Source: Scilla litardierei
Taxonomy: Eukaryota > Streptophyta > Magnoliopsida > Asparagales > Asparagaceae
Assembly: GCA_030789695.1 (NCBI GenBank)
Contig: CM061138.1
Coordinates: 178,332,051-178,396,050, forward strand
Direction: 5' to 3'
Length of the DNA stretch: 64,000 nt
The translations under genes were made by a program, and so were the position numbers. The notes beneath the pieces are model-generated. The model did no database searches. It was not told the origin of the DNA and saw only the letters and a list, made by a program, of their open reading frames with translations. This document shows positions 1 to 11,464 of this stretch, one piece after another; position 1 is the first letter of the stretch; every line of letters starts with the position of its first letter.

Positions 1-550
1 CTGAGTCCGACTCAGATGGGGAGTTGTCTTGCACCGTTGGATTGGGCAGCAATTCCCTGAGATATCGCCACGTCGCTCTCTCGCCTGGAGGTAGGATTGA
101 GCGGGGAGAAGTTGGATTTCTGCCATGTGTCCTTGCGTATGGAGAGGAGCTGTATTAGCGCCGTATTCAGAACGTATTTTCGTCATATTCGGCCATATTT
201 CTTCGTATTTCCTTCATTTAAATTGTATTATGCATTCAAAAATTTATAGAAATAAGCACAAGTTTCAAAAAATATGTGAATAAATAGTCGTTGGAATCGT
301 GAGATCGAGATCTATGTATGAAAATATAAGAGTGACAGAAATACTCAATAAATTCGTATTTTGTGCATATAATAAGTATGTGCTCTAATAAATAACTTCG
401 CTCTCCTCTCCAAACTCCAAGCCGCATGTAAGCGCCCACCCACCTGCCGTCCGACCCGAGCGACCCAGGCCTGGGTTTCTTCTCCCCATGCGCCTCTTCC
501 TCTCCCCTCGATCAGTCGAACCTCCAGCCTCCCATACTAAGCTACACGGC
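1..550 (+). repeat. Left part of a long gypsy-type LTR, interrupted by the Athila element
   Basis: No gene is seen here. The sequence is AT-rich to about 400 and C-rich from 405 to 545. It stops at the Athila target duplication ACGGC (546-550) and resumes at 38274. The joined sequence reads as one long LTR ending at 39729 in GGGCGTGACA. The order, an AT-rich stretch with a weak TATA-like run (368-375) followed by a C-rich leader, resembles the promoter region of the LARD-1 LTR. The left end of this LTR lies outside the window. Confidence 0.5.
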
Positions 551-666
551 TGACTGCCCGTCCGTTTGACACTCAAATCGGGACGGGGATACTATGATTA
601 GAATTTGTAAACCGCAAGCGCACGGTGTCGAAATGTGGCTTAGGGGTCGATCACGGGGAGGCATGT

Positions 667-671
667 GTTGT
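667..671. repeat. LARD-1 target site duplication (GTTGT), left copy
   Basis: GTTGT occurs at 667-671 and again at 10009-10013, directly flanking TG...CA ends. Removing 672-10013 restores the sequence seen in the other Athila LTR around 36834. Confidence 0.9.
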
Positions 672-3600
672 TGTAACGCCCCGCTTCCCAAAAGACACCG
701 GAAGCGAGGGCGTTACGCGGTCCGCTTGAACTGGATCGGTGAAGCTCGAGTTCAATAAGCGTCTGTGATAAAAACACAGAAAAGGGTCCTTGCATTTGCG
801 TATCAGAACAATCAGAACATTCAAAATAATTACCACATCCAGATATATAAGGCGTACACGAAATTACAAGACAAGCCACATCAGGGCTAAGGAAAATACA
901 ACAGAGCACTATTCCTACTACAAGTTACAGAAACCAAAACTCAAAGTAGTGACGGAAGGGACTCTAGTCTTCCGCAGAAAGTGACTCGGCATCTACGACG
1001 AACTCTGGCTCTCTAAGTCAAGTGTCTCGAGAGGATCCCCCGAGTGCTCAAACTCGAGATCTGACATACATCCAAAAACATGAATGTATGTCAGCAAGGT
1101 CTGCAAGAAGACATTAGCATCCCAAGGCAAGAATGTGCAATTGATATGAATTTAGAAAGCATTAAATATTTAAAAGAGATGACTAAAATAAAATTAACGA
1201 GACAAATTGTGATGAAACAAAAAGTAAACATCCCTAGGATGTAGTTCTAAGCAGTTGCAAGCATTAAAGTAAGTTTTCTCTGAGTTTGTTAGTATTTCAA
1301 CATTCACGATGACCAAGTTAGTGTTACAATGACCATGTCAAGACTTCACATCTAATCTAGGGTTCTCGCCTTTAGGTCGTGATGAGAAGGTCGTTCCTCT
1401 CACGGGGGCTTACCGTGATTGACACTAACCCACCGCGTCGGGTGGTGCTCTTGAGGAGAGTACCTTTCATACGCCCAGTGGCCGCTCAACCCTAACCCCA
1501 CCCAAAAGTTTTGCCGGAACACGAGCCGGCCTAGTCGACTCACACGACATCACGATATCACGATACCGCCTTCGAGGCGCACGATTTCACGATGTCATAA
1601 TTTGTTAAACTTTCAAAAATGTCCAGACAAGTTATATACCAAATTAACAATGTCATATTTCCATTTATACAACATCTTCAATCATTAAGAGAGGGTTGCC
1701 CGACAATTACAATAATTTAATGAGAGTGTTGAACATGTGAGGTTAACGAACAGGTTGTGAAACTGAGTTTTCTTGGCCAATGTTTAAAGTTGCACACTAA
1801 CAAGTTGTATGTCCAAACGTCACATTTTTAGTCTAAAACGTTACTGGAAAAGATTTCATGCGTAAATTAACATACAGTTTTCAAGATATACAGATTGAAC
1901 TAAAAATAGAGTACTAGTCATCAAACTTCAAAAATTCGTATTTAATTGCACACTTGCCTGTTTTGATGTTCTTGGTGTCGTGAGTTCGTATAAGCGGCAC
2001 GGACGGTTTCTGTATCATTAAATCAAAACTTCAGACTACGGGATTTAATTAATTAGAAAATGATTTATCCTAACTCTCATAACCCCAAGTATTAGTCTGC
2101 AGGCTAGTGGGTGAAAGTACAACTAATGTATTATTATCTTCATCCATGACACTAACACGAATTTACATTGTTGCTATTATAATAACCCTTTTAACTTATC
2201 AATACAAGGTAACCCTATAAAGTAAAGTAATGTACTGGAGAATTACACCTGCATGTCATATTGAATCTATACGATGCTAACTGACTTCTCTTATAAACTA
2301 ATATTATAATGACTAACACATATTTTACCATTTATTTGTTAACATAAACTATGCAACTTACATGTAATAACCCAACCCGTATATAACATTAAAAATGGCC
2401 AACTGTTCACTTATAAAACCAAAGTATAACACGCAACTCACAGTTTCACACAACTAGTCGTTGCATAGATTGCTCTGTTCCAGGACAGGGGATGCTGGCG
2501 GTCGGAGGCGTTTGACGGATGGAGGTGCAAGTACGGCGAGATGTTCATCGGGATCGGGTCGTCCACAGGAGGCACGGCCAGGAGGAGAAGACGGTAGCTC
2601 GTCGGCGACGATCTGTTCGAAGAGAGGGGCCGTGGTGCACAGGGCGGCATTGTCGATTGTAGGTGGCCGTGCTGTCATCGTCGCGAGGGGGCGCTGGCGC
2701 TGGGCGCAGCTCTCAGGGGTGGACGCACGGCGAGGCGGAGGTGTCGTGCCGCGCGACGGTCGAGGCGCTTGGCGGTTCGCAGCGGCGGGCAGGGAAAAGG
2801 AGGAGGCCGTCGGTGGTTGCCTCGGTGGAAGTGTGAAGGGGGCCGGTGATGACAGAAGACGGGCGCTGGCGGAGTCTGTTGTTGACGGTTGCGGGCTGAA
2901 GCAGGGGAGGTAGGGAGGCCGTGCGGGAGGTGTTTGGCAGAGGAGCAATGTCAGGAGGGGGCTCGGGCTTTGAAGGAGAGGGAGGATGTAGGGGCTAGGG
3001 CGGCTGAGGGCTTGTGAGGGGAGAAAAGATAAAAAAAACCCTAGGTTCATTTATAGGAGGTGGGCTGCTGCGGCTAGTGTAGGGTGGAGATTAAAAGGCC
3101 CCAGGGTTTGTACTTATAGAAATAATGTAGGGTGAAGTTCCCAGCACGTGATGGGCTCTTAGGGGTTAACAGTACGTGAGGGAAGTGAAACTAACGGCTT
3201 GGTGTTTTTAATATATAGAGTAGAGTATGTAGGGTTGCTGTCCTAGGTTCTTTTATTTTTTTAATAAAGAATTTGTGTGGTTGAAGAGCAGTACGTGAGG
3301 GGTCTATCTCTAGGGGTTTAAAGTTTTCTAGCCTCTCTTAAAACTTTTGTGCTGTGTGCGTTAATTGTTGCGTGAGAGCTGATCGGCCTGGGTGGGTGCG
3401 TGTGATCTCATTTTGGGTTCGGCCACGTGGAAGTAATTTTGAAAAAGAAATAAATCTCATTAATTGTATTAAATGGGATTAGTATTAATTCGGATTAATT
3501 AGGGAAATTAGGGCTAGTCAATAGGTTTTAAAGGGGTCCAAAATTGGTAAGTAGCAATTTGAAATTTAAATGTTTGAAAAGATTTCAAACTTGAATTTTG

Positions 3601-4002
3601 AGTTTAGAAAGTTTAAAAAAATAATTAAGGAAGGGATTTGAATTGATAATAATGGGATTCTAATTTAATAGACCATATTAGGGAATAATATTTCATCAAG
3701 AGATTTAAATGGATTTTATTAGGAAGGTCTTCATATGAATTCAAAAAATAATAATTTGAAATTTGAAATTCAAATTAAATCAAAACTTAAACATAATTTT
3801 AAGAAACATTTTAAAACAATTTTAAAGAGGGGGTAATAATAATAATAAAGATTGACTAAAATGGTTTAAACTAATGATAGCAATAATTAATATGAAAAGT
3901 TGGTACGTGCACGGGAACAGGTACGCCTAACTACGGATACGGGAAAGTACACGAGAGAGGAAAGAAATACGGATAATGTAACGAAGAAAACCGGTCGTTA
4001 CA
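672..4002 (-). repeat. LARD-1 3' LTR
   Basis: A 3331-bp direct repeat of 6679-10008, starting TGTAACGCCCCGC and ending CGTTACA on the plus strand. It contains an AT-rich part, a TATA box (3049-3055, minus), a GC-rich leader block (about 2460-2960) and a hairpin at 1061-1094. Confidence 0.93.
1061..1094 (-). other. Conserved LTR hairpin ending in an AG acceptor-like site (LARD-1, left LTR)
   Basis: CTGACATACAT (1061-1071) pairs perfectly with ATGTATGTCAG (1084-1094) around a 12-base loop. The other LTR has it at 7068-7101. Equivalent hairpins with different but paired bases occur in the base LTR (39242-39284) and the end LTR (63756-63795). In the sense of transcription the 3' arm ends in CAG, and an acid-rich frame with a stop follows. 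Confidence 0.7.
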
Positions 4003-4016
4003 TCCTACCCACCTTA
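4003..4016 (-). other. LARD-1 polypurine tract
   Basis: On the minus strand TAAGGTGGGTAGGA abuts the 3' LTR. A near copy (CCTAAGGTGGGTAG) lies 650 bp further inside, at about 4656-4669, and another follows the primer site of LARD-3 near 48898. Confidence 0.6.
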
Positions 4017-6654
4017 AGAGTGATTCCGTCCTCGGAATCATATCGGCTAAGACACCGGGAAAACGTAAGGGTAACACTCGTATCTCCTCTTCTAATACAT
4101 GCACACCATAAATAACCATCACGCCATAACCAAATAGTATCTACTTATACTAATATCATTTCCAATAGGATCACTACTGATAGTACTAATCAACGTCCAT
4201 GCTAATAGTGGTAACAGTACGCATACGCACATTACTAATTACGTATTAACTTAACACATTAATAAAATACCACTCTATATACACAATCCAACCAATATTA
4301 TACTTGGCAAATATTAACACTTTACAACACAACCGCATCAATTTACTGGCTGTAAGTGTGCCATCATCTTGCACACTCACGTCATAACTAACACACAATA
4401 CATTACCATATATCTTATACACTCACTATCTATAATGATATAGTACCATATGTCACTTACACATACCACTAACACATAAATACAATTATTCTTAGTCTAT
4501 TAATACTCCAATCGTATAATCACTTTTACATATCGCATATTACCATATACACATTATAATATAAATCACTACACGTATAAACAAGCACAGAATACTTTAC
4601 ACCATACATAGATTCGTATAAGCCTTACTCCTAGCACTAGGGTCATCGTAATCTACCCACCTTAGGATCAAGTCCGTCCTCAGACTTCCTTAAATAGGCC
4701 GACCTAGGGGTGAGCGGACTTGGACACTAAGGTCATTCTATCTCAGTCATACATACATTCTAACGAAACCATATACATCCATTTGCATACACTTACTCAT
4801 ATATCACGCACTTTCAAATACTTATACATACGTCTATTTTACATACATATGCATACCTTCACTACCATGCTTCCATCTCGTATCTATATAGAACACATAT
4901 ACACACACCGGTATACACAACCATGGTAATTTACATAGGGCAAGCATACTATTACATCATTCATATATACGTAGGCACAAACATACGAATAGGCATACTT
5001 CCTGGTATACACATGCTCATACATCATCCTGTAGGGGTAATACAATATTATAATCCTACTATACGTAAATCACGCTTATTCACACAATATACATATATAC
5101 ACCTATAACTAATCACATACATATATATACACGATCACACGCCATACATATAGATCACATAATGAATCTTCACACATAACCATACTTACACCCATTATCA
5201 TTCACACGCACCACAACAACTCCACCATCAAAGCTAAAGATCTCACTAAGCAATGATAAGTTCTAAAGTGATAACTAAGCAAGTGTAGGATTCAGAGTTG
5301 AATGCTGTGACGAACTAATGTTGTGGTGGACGGTTCCGGAGGTGGTATGGTTAAGAGAGTAGTTTTGGTAGGGTGACATAAAATATTTAAGAATAATTAA
5401 ATAGTTAAGAAGGTAAGGATATGTGTGAAATAATAACATCGCAACATAGCGAACATATGGTATAAGTTAAAATGTAAAATGTGATTAGTCAAATAATAGG
5501 TGGAGAGTAATACGGGCCTAGTGATGTGGTGCTTGTTTTGTAAATGGAAATGGGTTTGCAAAAAAAAAATTTTTTTTTTCTTAAAATATTTGAAGACAAT
5601 GATTATAAAACTGATACACAGGATTTTGGAGTTTTATTTAATTTAGGAAAAGTATCTTATAAGTATGTATCGGTGACCATTTCGAAATACTTTAGTAAGA
5701 AAAGGAGGGGACATTTGAACTAGCGACTTAGAAATAAAGTTTTAAAAAGTTCATTGCCTGAGGGAAAAAGAGTAATTTTGTGAAATAGAAGTGCGGAAGA
5801 TGTACGGGAGGAAATCGTTATAGGATAGTAATTAAAGTTCGTGTCGGAAAAGTTCATAATCAAGGTTGGGTTTAAGTCGACCGAAGTGTAGAGACCTAGG
5901 TAAACCTTTCGAAAGAATTTTAAACTAGTGAAAAATTCAAGAAAAGAAATATCAAAAAATATCCTTTTTAAAAGATCCCGGATCTGCAATGGGGAGTTCA
6001 AGGTTAAAGATGGTAAACCTGAAAAGTGTATGTGAATCGTGGACAGAGAATAGGTTTGACAATTGAAACGTAAGGACGACTAAGAAGTAATTCTGTGAAT
6101 ACACTACGATGGCTTTCTACGATCATTAATTAACATGGAAGGGTTACAATTAGAAAATAATAAAATCAGGGGAAATAATCATTGGGTCGACTAAGGTTTA
6201 GTACTAAGGTTTATCAACGAACTAGACTTCGATAAGAAAGCCGGGGTGAGGGTTCGTAGAGGGTCGAGATCGGGATCTTAAGGATCTGGAATATATTACA
6301 CCTCGAAGTCTACTCATTGCCGGCGTCTCAGGTTCGTCTGGCTTGGTGACAATCTGTACGGTCGGTTGGGCCCTAGATTCGATAGACCTAAGGGAATGAC
6401 TAACGAACACGAAAGGTCTAATAAGGTCAGAGCTGGATGATCAATCGACATGGTGACTCCTAAGATGATAATACCAAGTCGTGGCAAGGGTGTCTAACTA
6501 ACGAGCACAAGCGTCTATCTATTCCTATCATCCTGGTATCGGTTTCCTATCGTGCTGAGACAAGATATTCGAGTAATTTCACGTACGAACTATTCTGGAT
6601 GTTTTTGGCTAATGAAAAGTGTTCTCATTGTTCTGAGTTTCGCAGCTGCAACGA
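4017..6654 (-). other. Non-coding internal region of LARD-1
   Basis: About 2.6 kb with no convincing coding frame. 4100-5200 is rich in TACACA/TATACA runs, and 5550-5585 holds an A-run followed by a T-run. The right part has mixed composition. I see no gag, protease or polymerase remnant. Confidence 0.7.
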
Positions 6655-6670
6655 CCTGCATGGGCCACCA
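6655..6670 (-). other. Primer binding site matching plant tRNA-Ile
   Basis: The plus strand CCTGCATGGGCCACCA equals, from memory of the tRNA, the 3' end of plant tRNA-Ile(AAU) including CCA. The minus strand is therefore the complementary primer site, 8 bases from the LTR end at 6679. LARD-3 has the same kind of site at 48819-48834. Initiator Met is the usual primer for plant retrotransposons. Confidence 0.75.
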
Positions 6671-6678
6671 CTAAAACC

Positions 6679-9600
6679 TGTAACGCCCCGCTTCCCAAAA
6701 GACACCAGAAGCGAGGGCGTTACGCGGTCCGCTTGAACTGGAGCGGTGAAGCTCGAGTTCAATAAGCGTCTGTGATAAAAACACAGAAAAGGGTCCTTGC
6801 ATTTGCGTATCAGAACAATCAGAACATTCAAAATAATTACCACATCCAGATATATAAGGCATACACGAAATTACAAGACAAGCCACAGCAGGGCTAAGGA
6901 AAATACAACAGAGCACTATTCCTACTACAAGTTACAGAAACCAAAACTAAAAGTAGTGACGAAAGGGACTCTAGTCTTCCGCAGAAAGTGACTCGGCATC
7001 TACGACGAACTCTGGCTCTCTAAGTCAAGTGTCTCGAGAGGATCCCCCGAGTGCTCAAACTCGAGATCTGACATACATCCAAAAACATGAATGTATGTCA
7101 GCAAGGTCTGCAAGAAGACATTAGCATCCCAAGGCAAGAATGTGCAATTGATATGAATTTAGAAAGCATTAAATATTTAAAAGAGATGACTAAAATAAAA
7201 TTAACGAGACAAATTGTGATGAAACAAAAAGTAAACATCCCTAGCATGTAGTTCTAAGCAGTTGCAAGCATTAAAGTAAGTTTTCTATGAGTTTGTTAGC
7301 ATTTCAACATTCACGATGACCAAGTTAGCGTTACAATGACCATGTCAAGACTTCACATCTAATCTAGGGTTCTTGCCTTTAGGTCGTGATGAGAAGGTCG
7401 TTCCTCTCACGGGGGCTTACCGTGATTGACACTAACCCACCGCGTCGGGTGGTGCTCTTGAGGAGAGTACCTTTCATACGCCCAGTGGCCGCTCAACCCT
7501 AACCCCACCCAAAAGTTTTGCCGGAACACGAGCCGGCCTAGTCGACTCACACGACATCACGATATCACGATACCGCCTTCGAGGCGCACGATTTCACGAT
7601 GTCATAATTTGTTAAACTTTCAAAAATGTCCAGACAAGTTATGTACCAAATTAACAATGTCATCTTTCCATTTATACAACATCTTCAATCATTAAGAGAG
7701 GGTTGCCCGACAATTACAATAATTTAATGAGAGTGTTGAACATGTGAGGTTAACGAACATGTTGCGAAACTGAGTTTTCTTGGCCAATGTTTAAAGTTGC
7801 ACACTAACAAGTTGTATGTCCAAACGTCACATTTTTAGTCTAAAACGTTACTGGAAAAGATTTCATGCGTAAATTAACATACAGTTTTCAAGATATGCAG
7901 ATTGAAGTAAAAATAGAGTACTAGTCATCAAACTTCAAAAATTCGTATTTAATTGCACACTTGCCTGTTTTGATGTTCTTGGTGTCGTGAGTTCGTATAA
8001 GCGGCACGGACGGTTTCTGTATCATTAAATCAAAACTTCAGACTACGGGATTTAATTAATTAGAAAATGATTTATCCTAACTCTCATAACCCCAAGTATT
8101 AGTTTGCAGGCTAGTGGGTGAAAGTACAACTAATGTATTATTATCTTCATCCATGACACTAACACGAATTTACATTGTTGCTATTATAATAACCCTTTTA
8201 ACTTATCAATACAAGGTAACCCTATAAAGTAAAGTAATGTACTGGAGAATTACACCTGCATGTCATATTGAATCTATACGATGCTAACTGACTTCTCTTA
8301 TAAACTAATATTATAATGACTAACACATATTTTACCATTTATTTGTTAACATAAACTATGCAACTTACATGTAATAACCCAACCCGTATATAACATTAAA
8401 AATGGCCAACTGTTCACTTATAAAACCAAAGTATAACACGCAACTCACAGTTTCACACAACTAGTCGTTGCATAGATTGCTCTGTTCCAGGACAGGGGAT
8501 GCTGGCGGTCGGAGGCGTTTGACGGATGGAGGTGCAAGTACGGCGAGATGTTCGTCGGGATCGGGTCGTCCACAGGAGGCATGGCCAGGAGGAGAAGACG
8601 GCGGCTCGTCGGCGACGATCTGTTCGAAGAGAGGGGACGTGGTGCACAGGGCGGCATTGTCGATTGCGGGTGGCCGTGCTGTCATCGTCGCGAGGGGGCG
8701 CTGGCGCTGGGCGCAGCTCTCAGGGGTGGACGCACGGCGAGGCGGAGGCGTCGTGTTGCGCGACGGTCGAGGCGCTTGGCGGTTCGCAGTGGCGGGCAGG
8801 GAAAAGGAGGAGGCCGTCGGTGGTTGCCTCGGCGGAAGTGTGAAGGGGGCCGGTGATGACAGAAGACGGGCGCTGGCGGAGTCTGTTGCTGACGGTTGCG
8901 GGCTGAAGCAGGGGAGGTAGGGAGGCCGTGCGGGAGGTGTTTGGCGGAGGAGCAATGTCAGGAGGGGGCTCGGGCTTTGAAGGAGAGGGAGGATGTAGGG
9001 GCTAGGGCGGCTGAGGGCTTGTGAGGGGAGAAAAGATAAAAAAACCCTAGGTTCATTTATAGGAGGTGGGCTGCTGCGGCTAGTGTAGGGTGGAGATTAA
9101 AAGGCCCCAGGGTTTGTACTTATAGAAATAATGTAGGGTGAAGTTCCCAGCACGTGATGGGCTCTTAGGGGTTAACAGTACGTGAGGGAAGTGAAACTAA
9201 CGGCTTGGTGTTTTTAATATATAGAGTAGAGTATGTAGGGTTGCTGTCCTAGGTTCTTTTATTTTTTTTATAAAGAATTTGTGTGGTTGAAGAGCAGTAC
9301 GTGAGGGGTCTATCTCTAGGGGTTTAAAGTTTTCTAGCCTCTCTTAAAACTTTTGTGCTGTGTGCGTTAATTGTTGCGTGAGAGCTGATCGGCCTGGGTG
9401 GGTGCGTGTGATCTCATTTTGGGTTCGGCCACGTGGAAGTAATTTTGAAAAAGAAATAAATCTCATTAATTGTATTAAATGGGATTAGTATTAATTCGGA
9501 TTAATTAGGGAAATTAGGGCTAGTCAATAGGTTTTAAAGGGGTCCAAAATTGGTAAGCAGCAATTTGAAATTTAAATGTTTGAAAAGATTTCAAACTTGA

Positions 9601-10008
9601 ATTTTGAGTTTAGAAAGTTTAAAAAAATAATTAAGGAAGGGATTTGAATTGATAATAATGGGATTCTAATTTAATAGACCATAATAGGGAATAATATTTC
9701 ATCAAGAGATTTAAATGGGTTTTATTAGGAAGGTCTTCATATGAATTCAAAAAATAATAATTTGAAATTTGAAATTCAAATTAAATCAAAACTTAAACAT
9801 AATTTTAAGAAACATTTTAAAACAATTTTAAAGAGGGGGTAATAATAATAATAAAGATTGACTAAAATGGTTTAAACTAATGATAGCAATAATTAATATG
9901 AAAAGTTGGTACGTGCACGGGAACAGGTACGCCTAACTACGGATACGGGAAAGTACACGAGAGAGGAAAGAAATACGGATAATGTAACGAAGAAAACCGG
10001 TGGTTACA
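6679..10008 (-). repeat. LARD-1 5' LTR
   Basis: A 3330-bp copy of 672-4002. In the sense of the element it is the upstream LTR, because the primer site lies 8 bases below its 3' end. It carries the TATA box at 9055-9061 and the hairpin at 7068-7101. Confidence 0.93.
9055..9061 (-). promoter_or_regulatory. TATA box of the LARD-1 5' LTR
   Basis: The minus strand reads TATAAAT, then an AACCTAGGG-type and C/T-rich leader typical of plant transcript starts. The other LTR has the same box at 3049-3055. The position fits a promoter, with about 2.4 kb of LTR transcribed below it. Confidence 0.6.
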
Positions 10009-10837
10009 GTTGTGCTTGGAAACATTCGGGAACCGGGTCACCTGGTGGATGAGCAAGCCTATTCTCTGGTTGGTTGTTACGATAGTAATCTAATGGAAAA
10101 GAAGTAAGAGGTAAAAAAGGTGACCTAGAACTTTGGCTTCCGCCCTATCATGAGTTCTCACTATTACAGCCGAAGGATAGGAATGTAATCGGATTCTAAG
10201 GTTTAGCGGTGAGACGTTGCCTCTAATAGTGGTACATAGCGTCCCATGGGCCCAATATTCCAGTCGATGCCCAGGATGATACGCTATGTCTACCCGGGTT
10301 CGGACGGTGGGCATTCCCATGTCCAACATCGCCCGACTCCGAGAGCACTAAGCTCGCAACGATTGCTCCCGACATTTCATCCAAGCCGTTCCCACGGGCA
10401 AGGAATCAATGTCTACGCTAGGGGGGTGAGCAGTGGCTAGAGAATCAAACTCTCGTTTTATTTTCCCTTGGCCCGATGGTCAAAGGCGGTCTTTCTCCCG
10501 CCGATGACAATGAAACGCCCCCGTGTAACCATCAAAATCCCTAGATCCTATCAGATCCCTAATCCTATTGCCGTTCTAGGGTGAACCCACGAAGGGGCTT
10601 CCACCAATGTCCCAGATTGATGAACTACTCACTATCCATGGTACGAAATGCGATAAAACAGGTTATAGCCATTAGAATGGAAATCATGCAATAGATTACC
10701 CTAGCAAATAGTAGTATAAACGCAATATCAAAATATAGGAACGATCAAAGAACTTACAAATAGAGTTAAATTCAGAGCAGCCAAAAATCCCTTAAAACAG
10801 CTTTAAATGGGGATTACGTTTCTGGAAAAACCTAGCC

Positions 10838-10846
10838 CTATTTATA
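10838..10846 (-). promoter_or_regulatory. TATA box of the Athila LTR (left copy)
   Basis: The minus strand reads TATAAATAG here, followed by a T-rich leader. The right LTR has the same box at 37670-37678. It is 50-370 bp downstream of the CCGATCGG array, the normal place for a core promoter below U3 enhancers. Confidence 0.7.
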
Positions 10847-10897
10847 CAATTTGGCAAGATGCCAGGGAATATTCCCACAAAAAACAAAAATAGACAT

Positions 10898-11207
10898 TCA
10901 CCCGATCGGATGAGACTTCACCCGATCAGGTGAACCGATGGGAAATTTGGTCTTCAGCTTCTGATAAATCTCACCCGATCACTGAACCGATCGGGTGAGG
11001 TCTCGACTTCTCGAGCATGGGAAGCAGTAGCTAAAGGTGACCTGATCGGTTGACAAGTCAACTGACCGGGTGAACTTTGGCTCTCAAAACAGAGTTTTGT
11101 GTCACATCCACCCAATCACTGAACTGATCGGGTGGATCTGCCTCTTCATCGGGACTGATACGGCCGCATGAACCGATCGAGTGGCTGTTCTACCCGATCA
11201 GTTGTGA
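10898..11207 (-). promoter_or_regulatory. U3 array of CACCCGATCGG palindromes in the left Athila LTR
   Basis: At least seven imperfect units occur, at about 10898, 10918, 10971-10998, 11038, 11107-11135, 11169 and 11192. The core CCGATCGG is self-complementary and often extended to TCACCCGATCGGGTGA. The array is just upstream of the TATA box. A matching array is in the right LTR (about 37730-38035). This suggests an enhancer binding dimeric factors; function is inferred. Confidence 0.6.
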
Positions 11208-11449
11208 GATGATACATGGTTTTCCTTGAAAATGGCTCTCGGGGTCTCGTGCGACACCTCCCGTTGCTCTGGAGACTCATGATGTTGGCCTTGTATGTCC
11301 CCTGCGCTAGCAATATCCTGCAAAAGTACACAAAAACAACAAAAGTAAAAAGGAACTAAAAACACAAAGGAACGGATTCGAAACAACGAAAAACGACGGG
11401 AAATTACGGAGAAGACTTGCATGAATATATAAAATATAAACGCACGTCA

Positions 11450-11464
11450 AAATCCCCCAAGCTG
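11450..11464 (-). other. Athila polypurine tract
   Basis: The minus strand reads CAGCTTGGGGGATTT directly against the 3' LTR start at 11449. This is the expected plus-strand priming site. Confidence 0.75.

Larger units (their letters stand above)
672..10008 (-). mobile_element. LARD-1: non-autonomous long-LTR retrotransposon with tRNA-Ile primer site
   Basis: A 9337-bp element with two LTRs of about 3.33 kb, a 2.68-kb non-coding centre and the 5-bp duplication GTTGT. Orientation is set by the primer site at 6655-6670 and a purine-rich tract on the minus strand at 4016-4003. No gag, protease, reverse transcriptase or integrase is present, which fits the class called large retrotransposon derivatives (LARD). 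By eye the LTRs differ at about 38 of 3330 positions. It would need enzymes from a related gypsy element. Confidence 0.92.
551..11449 (-). repeat. Athila 3' LTR (551-671 plus 10014-11449), split by LARD-1
   Basis: The two pieces total about 1557 bp and align end to end with the right-hand LTR (17468-17577 plus 36834-38273). On the minus strand the LTR begins TGACGTGCG at 11449 and ends at 551. A TATA box lies at 10838-10846. Upstream of it (10898-11207) is an array of CACCCGATCGG-type palindromes. The insertion of LARD-1 is exact, with GTTGT on both sides. Confidence 0.92.

Noticed and set aside
2461..2913. 150-residue plus frame in the same LTR block and its copy at 8468-8920
   Set aside because: It is an antisense shadow in GC-rich DNA, against the transcription direction of the element.
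2454..3050. 198-residue minus frame in the LARD-1 LTR, also open at 8461-8955
   Set aside because: It is Pro/Ser-rich, matches nothing known, and most differences between the two LTR copies change the amino acid, so there is no sign of selection for protein.
6655..6670. tRNA-Ile gene
   Set aside because: Only the last 16 bases including CCA match; plant tRNA genes do not encode CCA, and the place beside an LTR marks a primer site.
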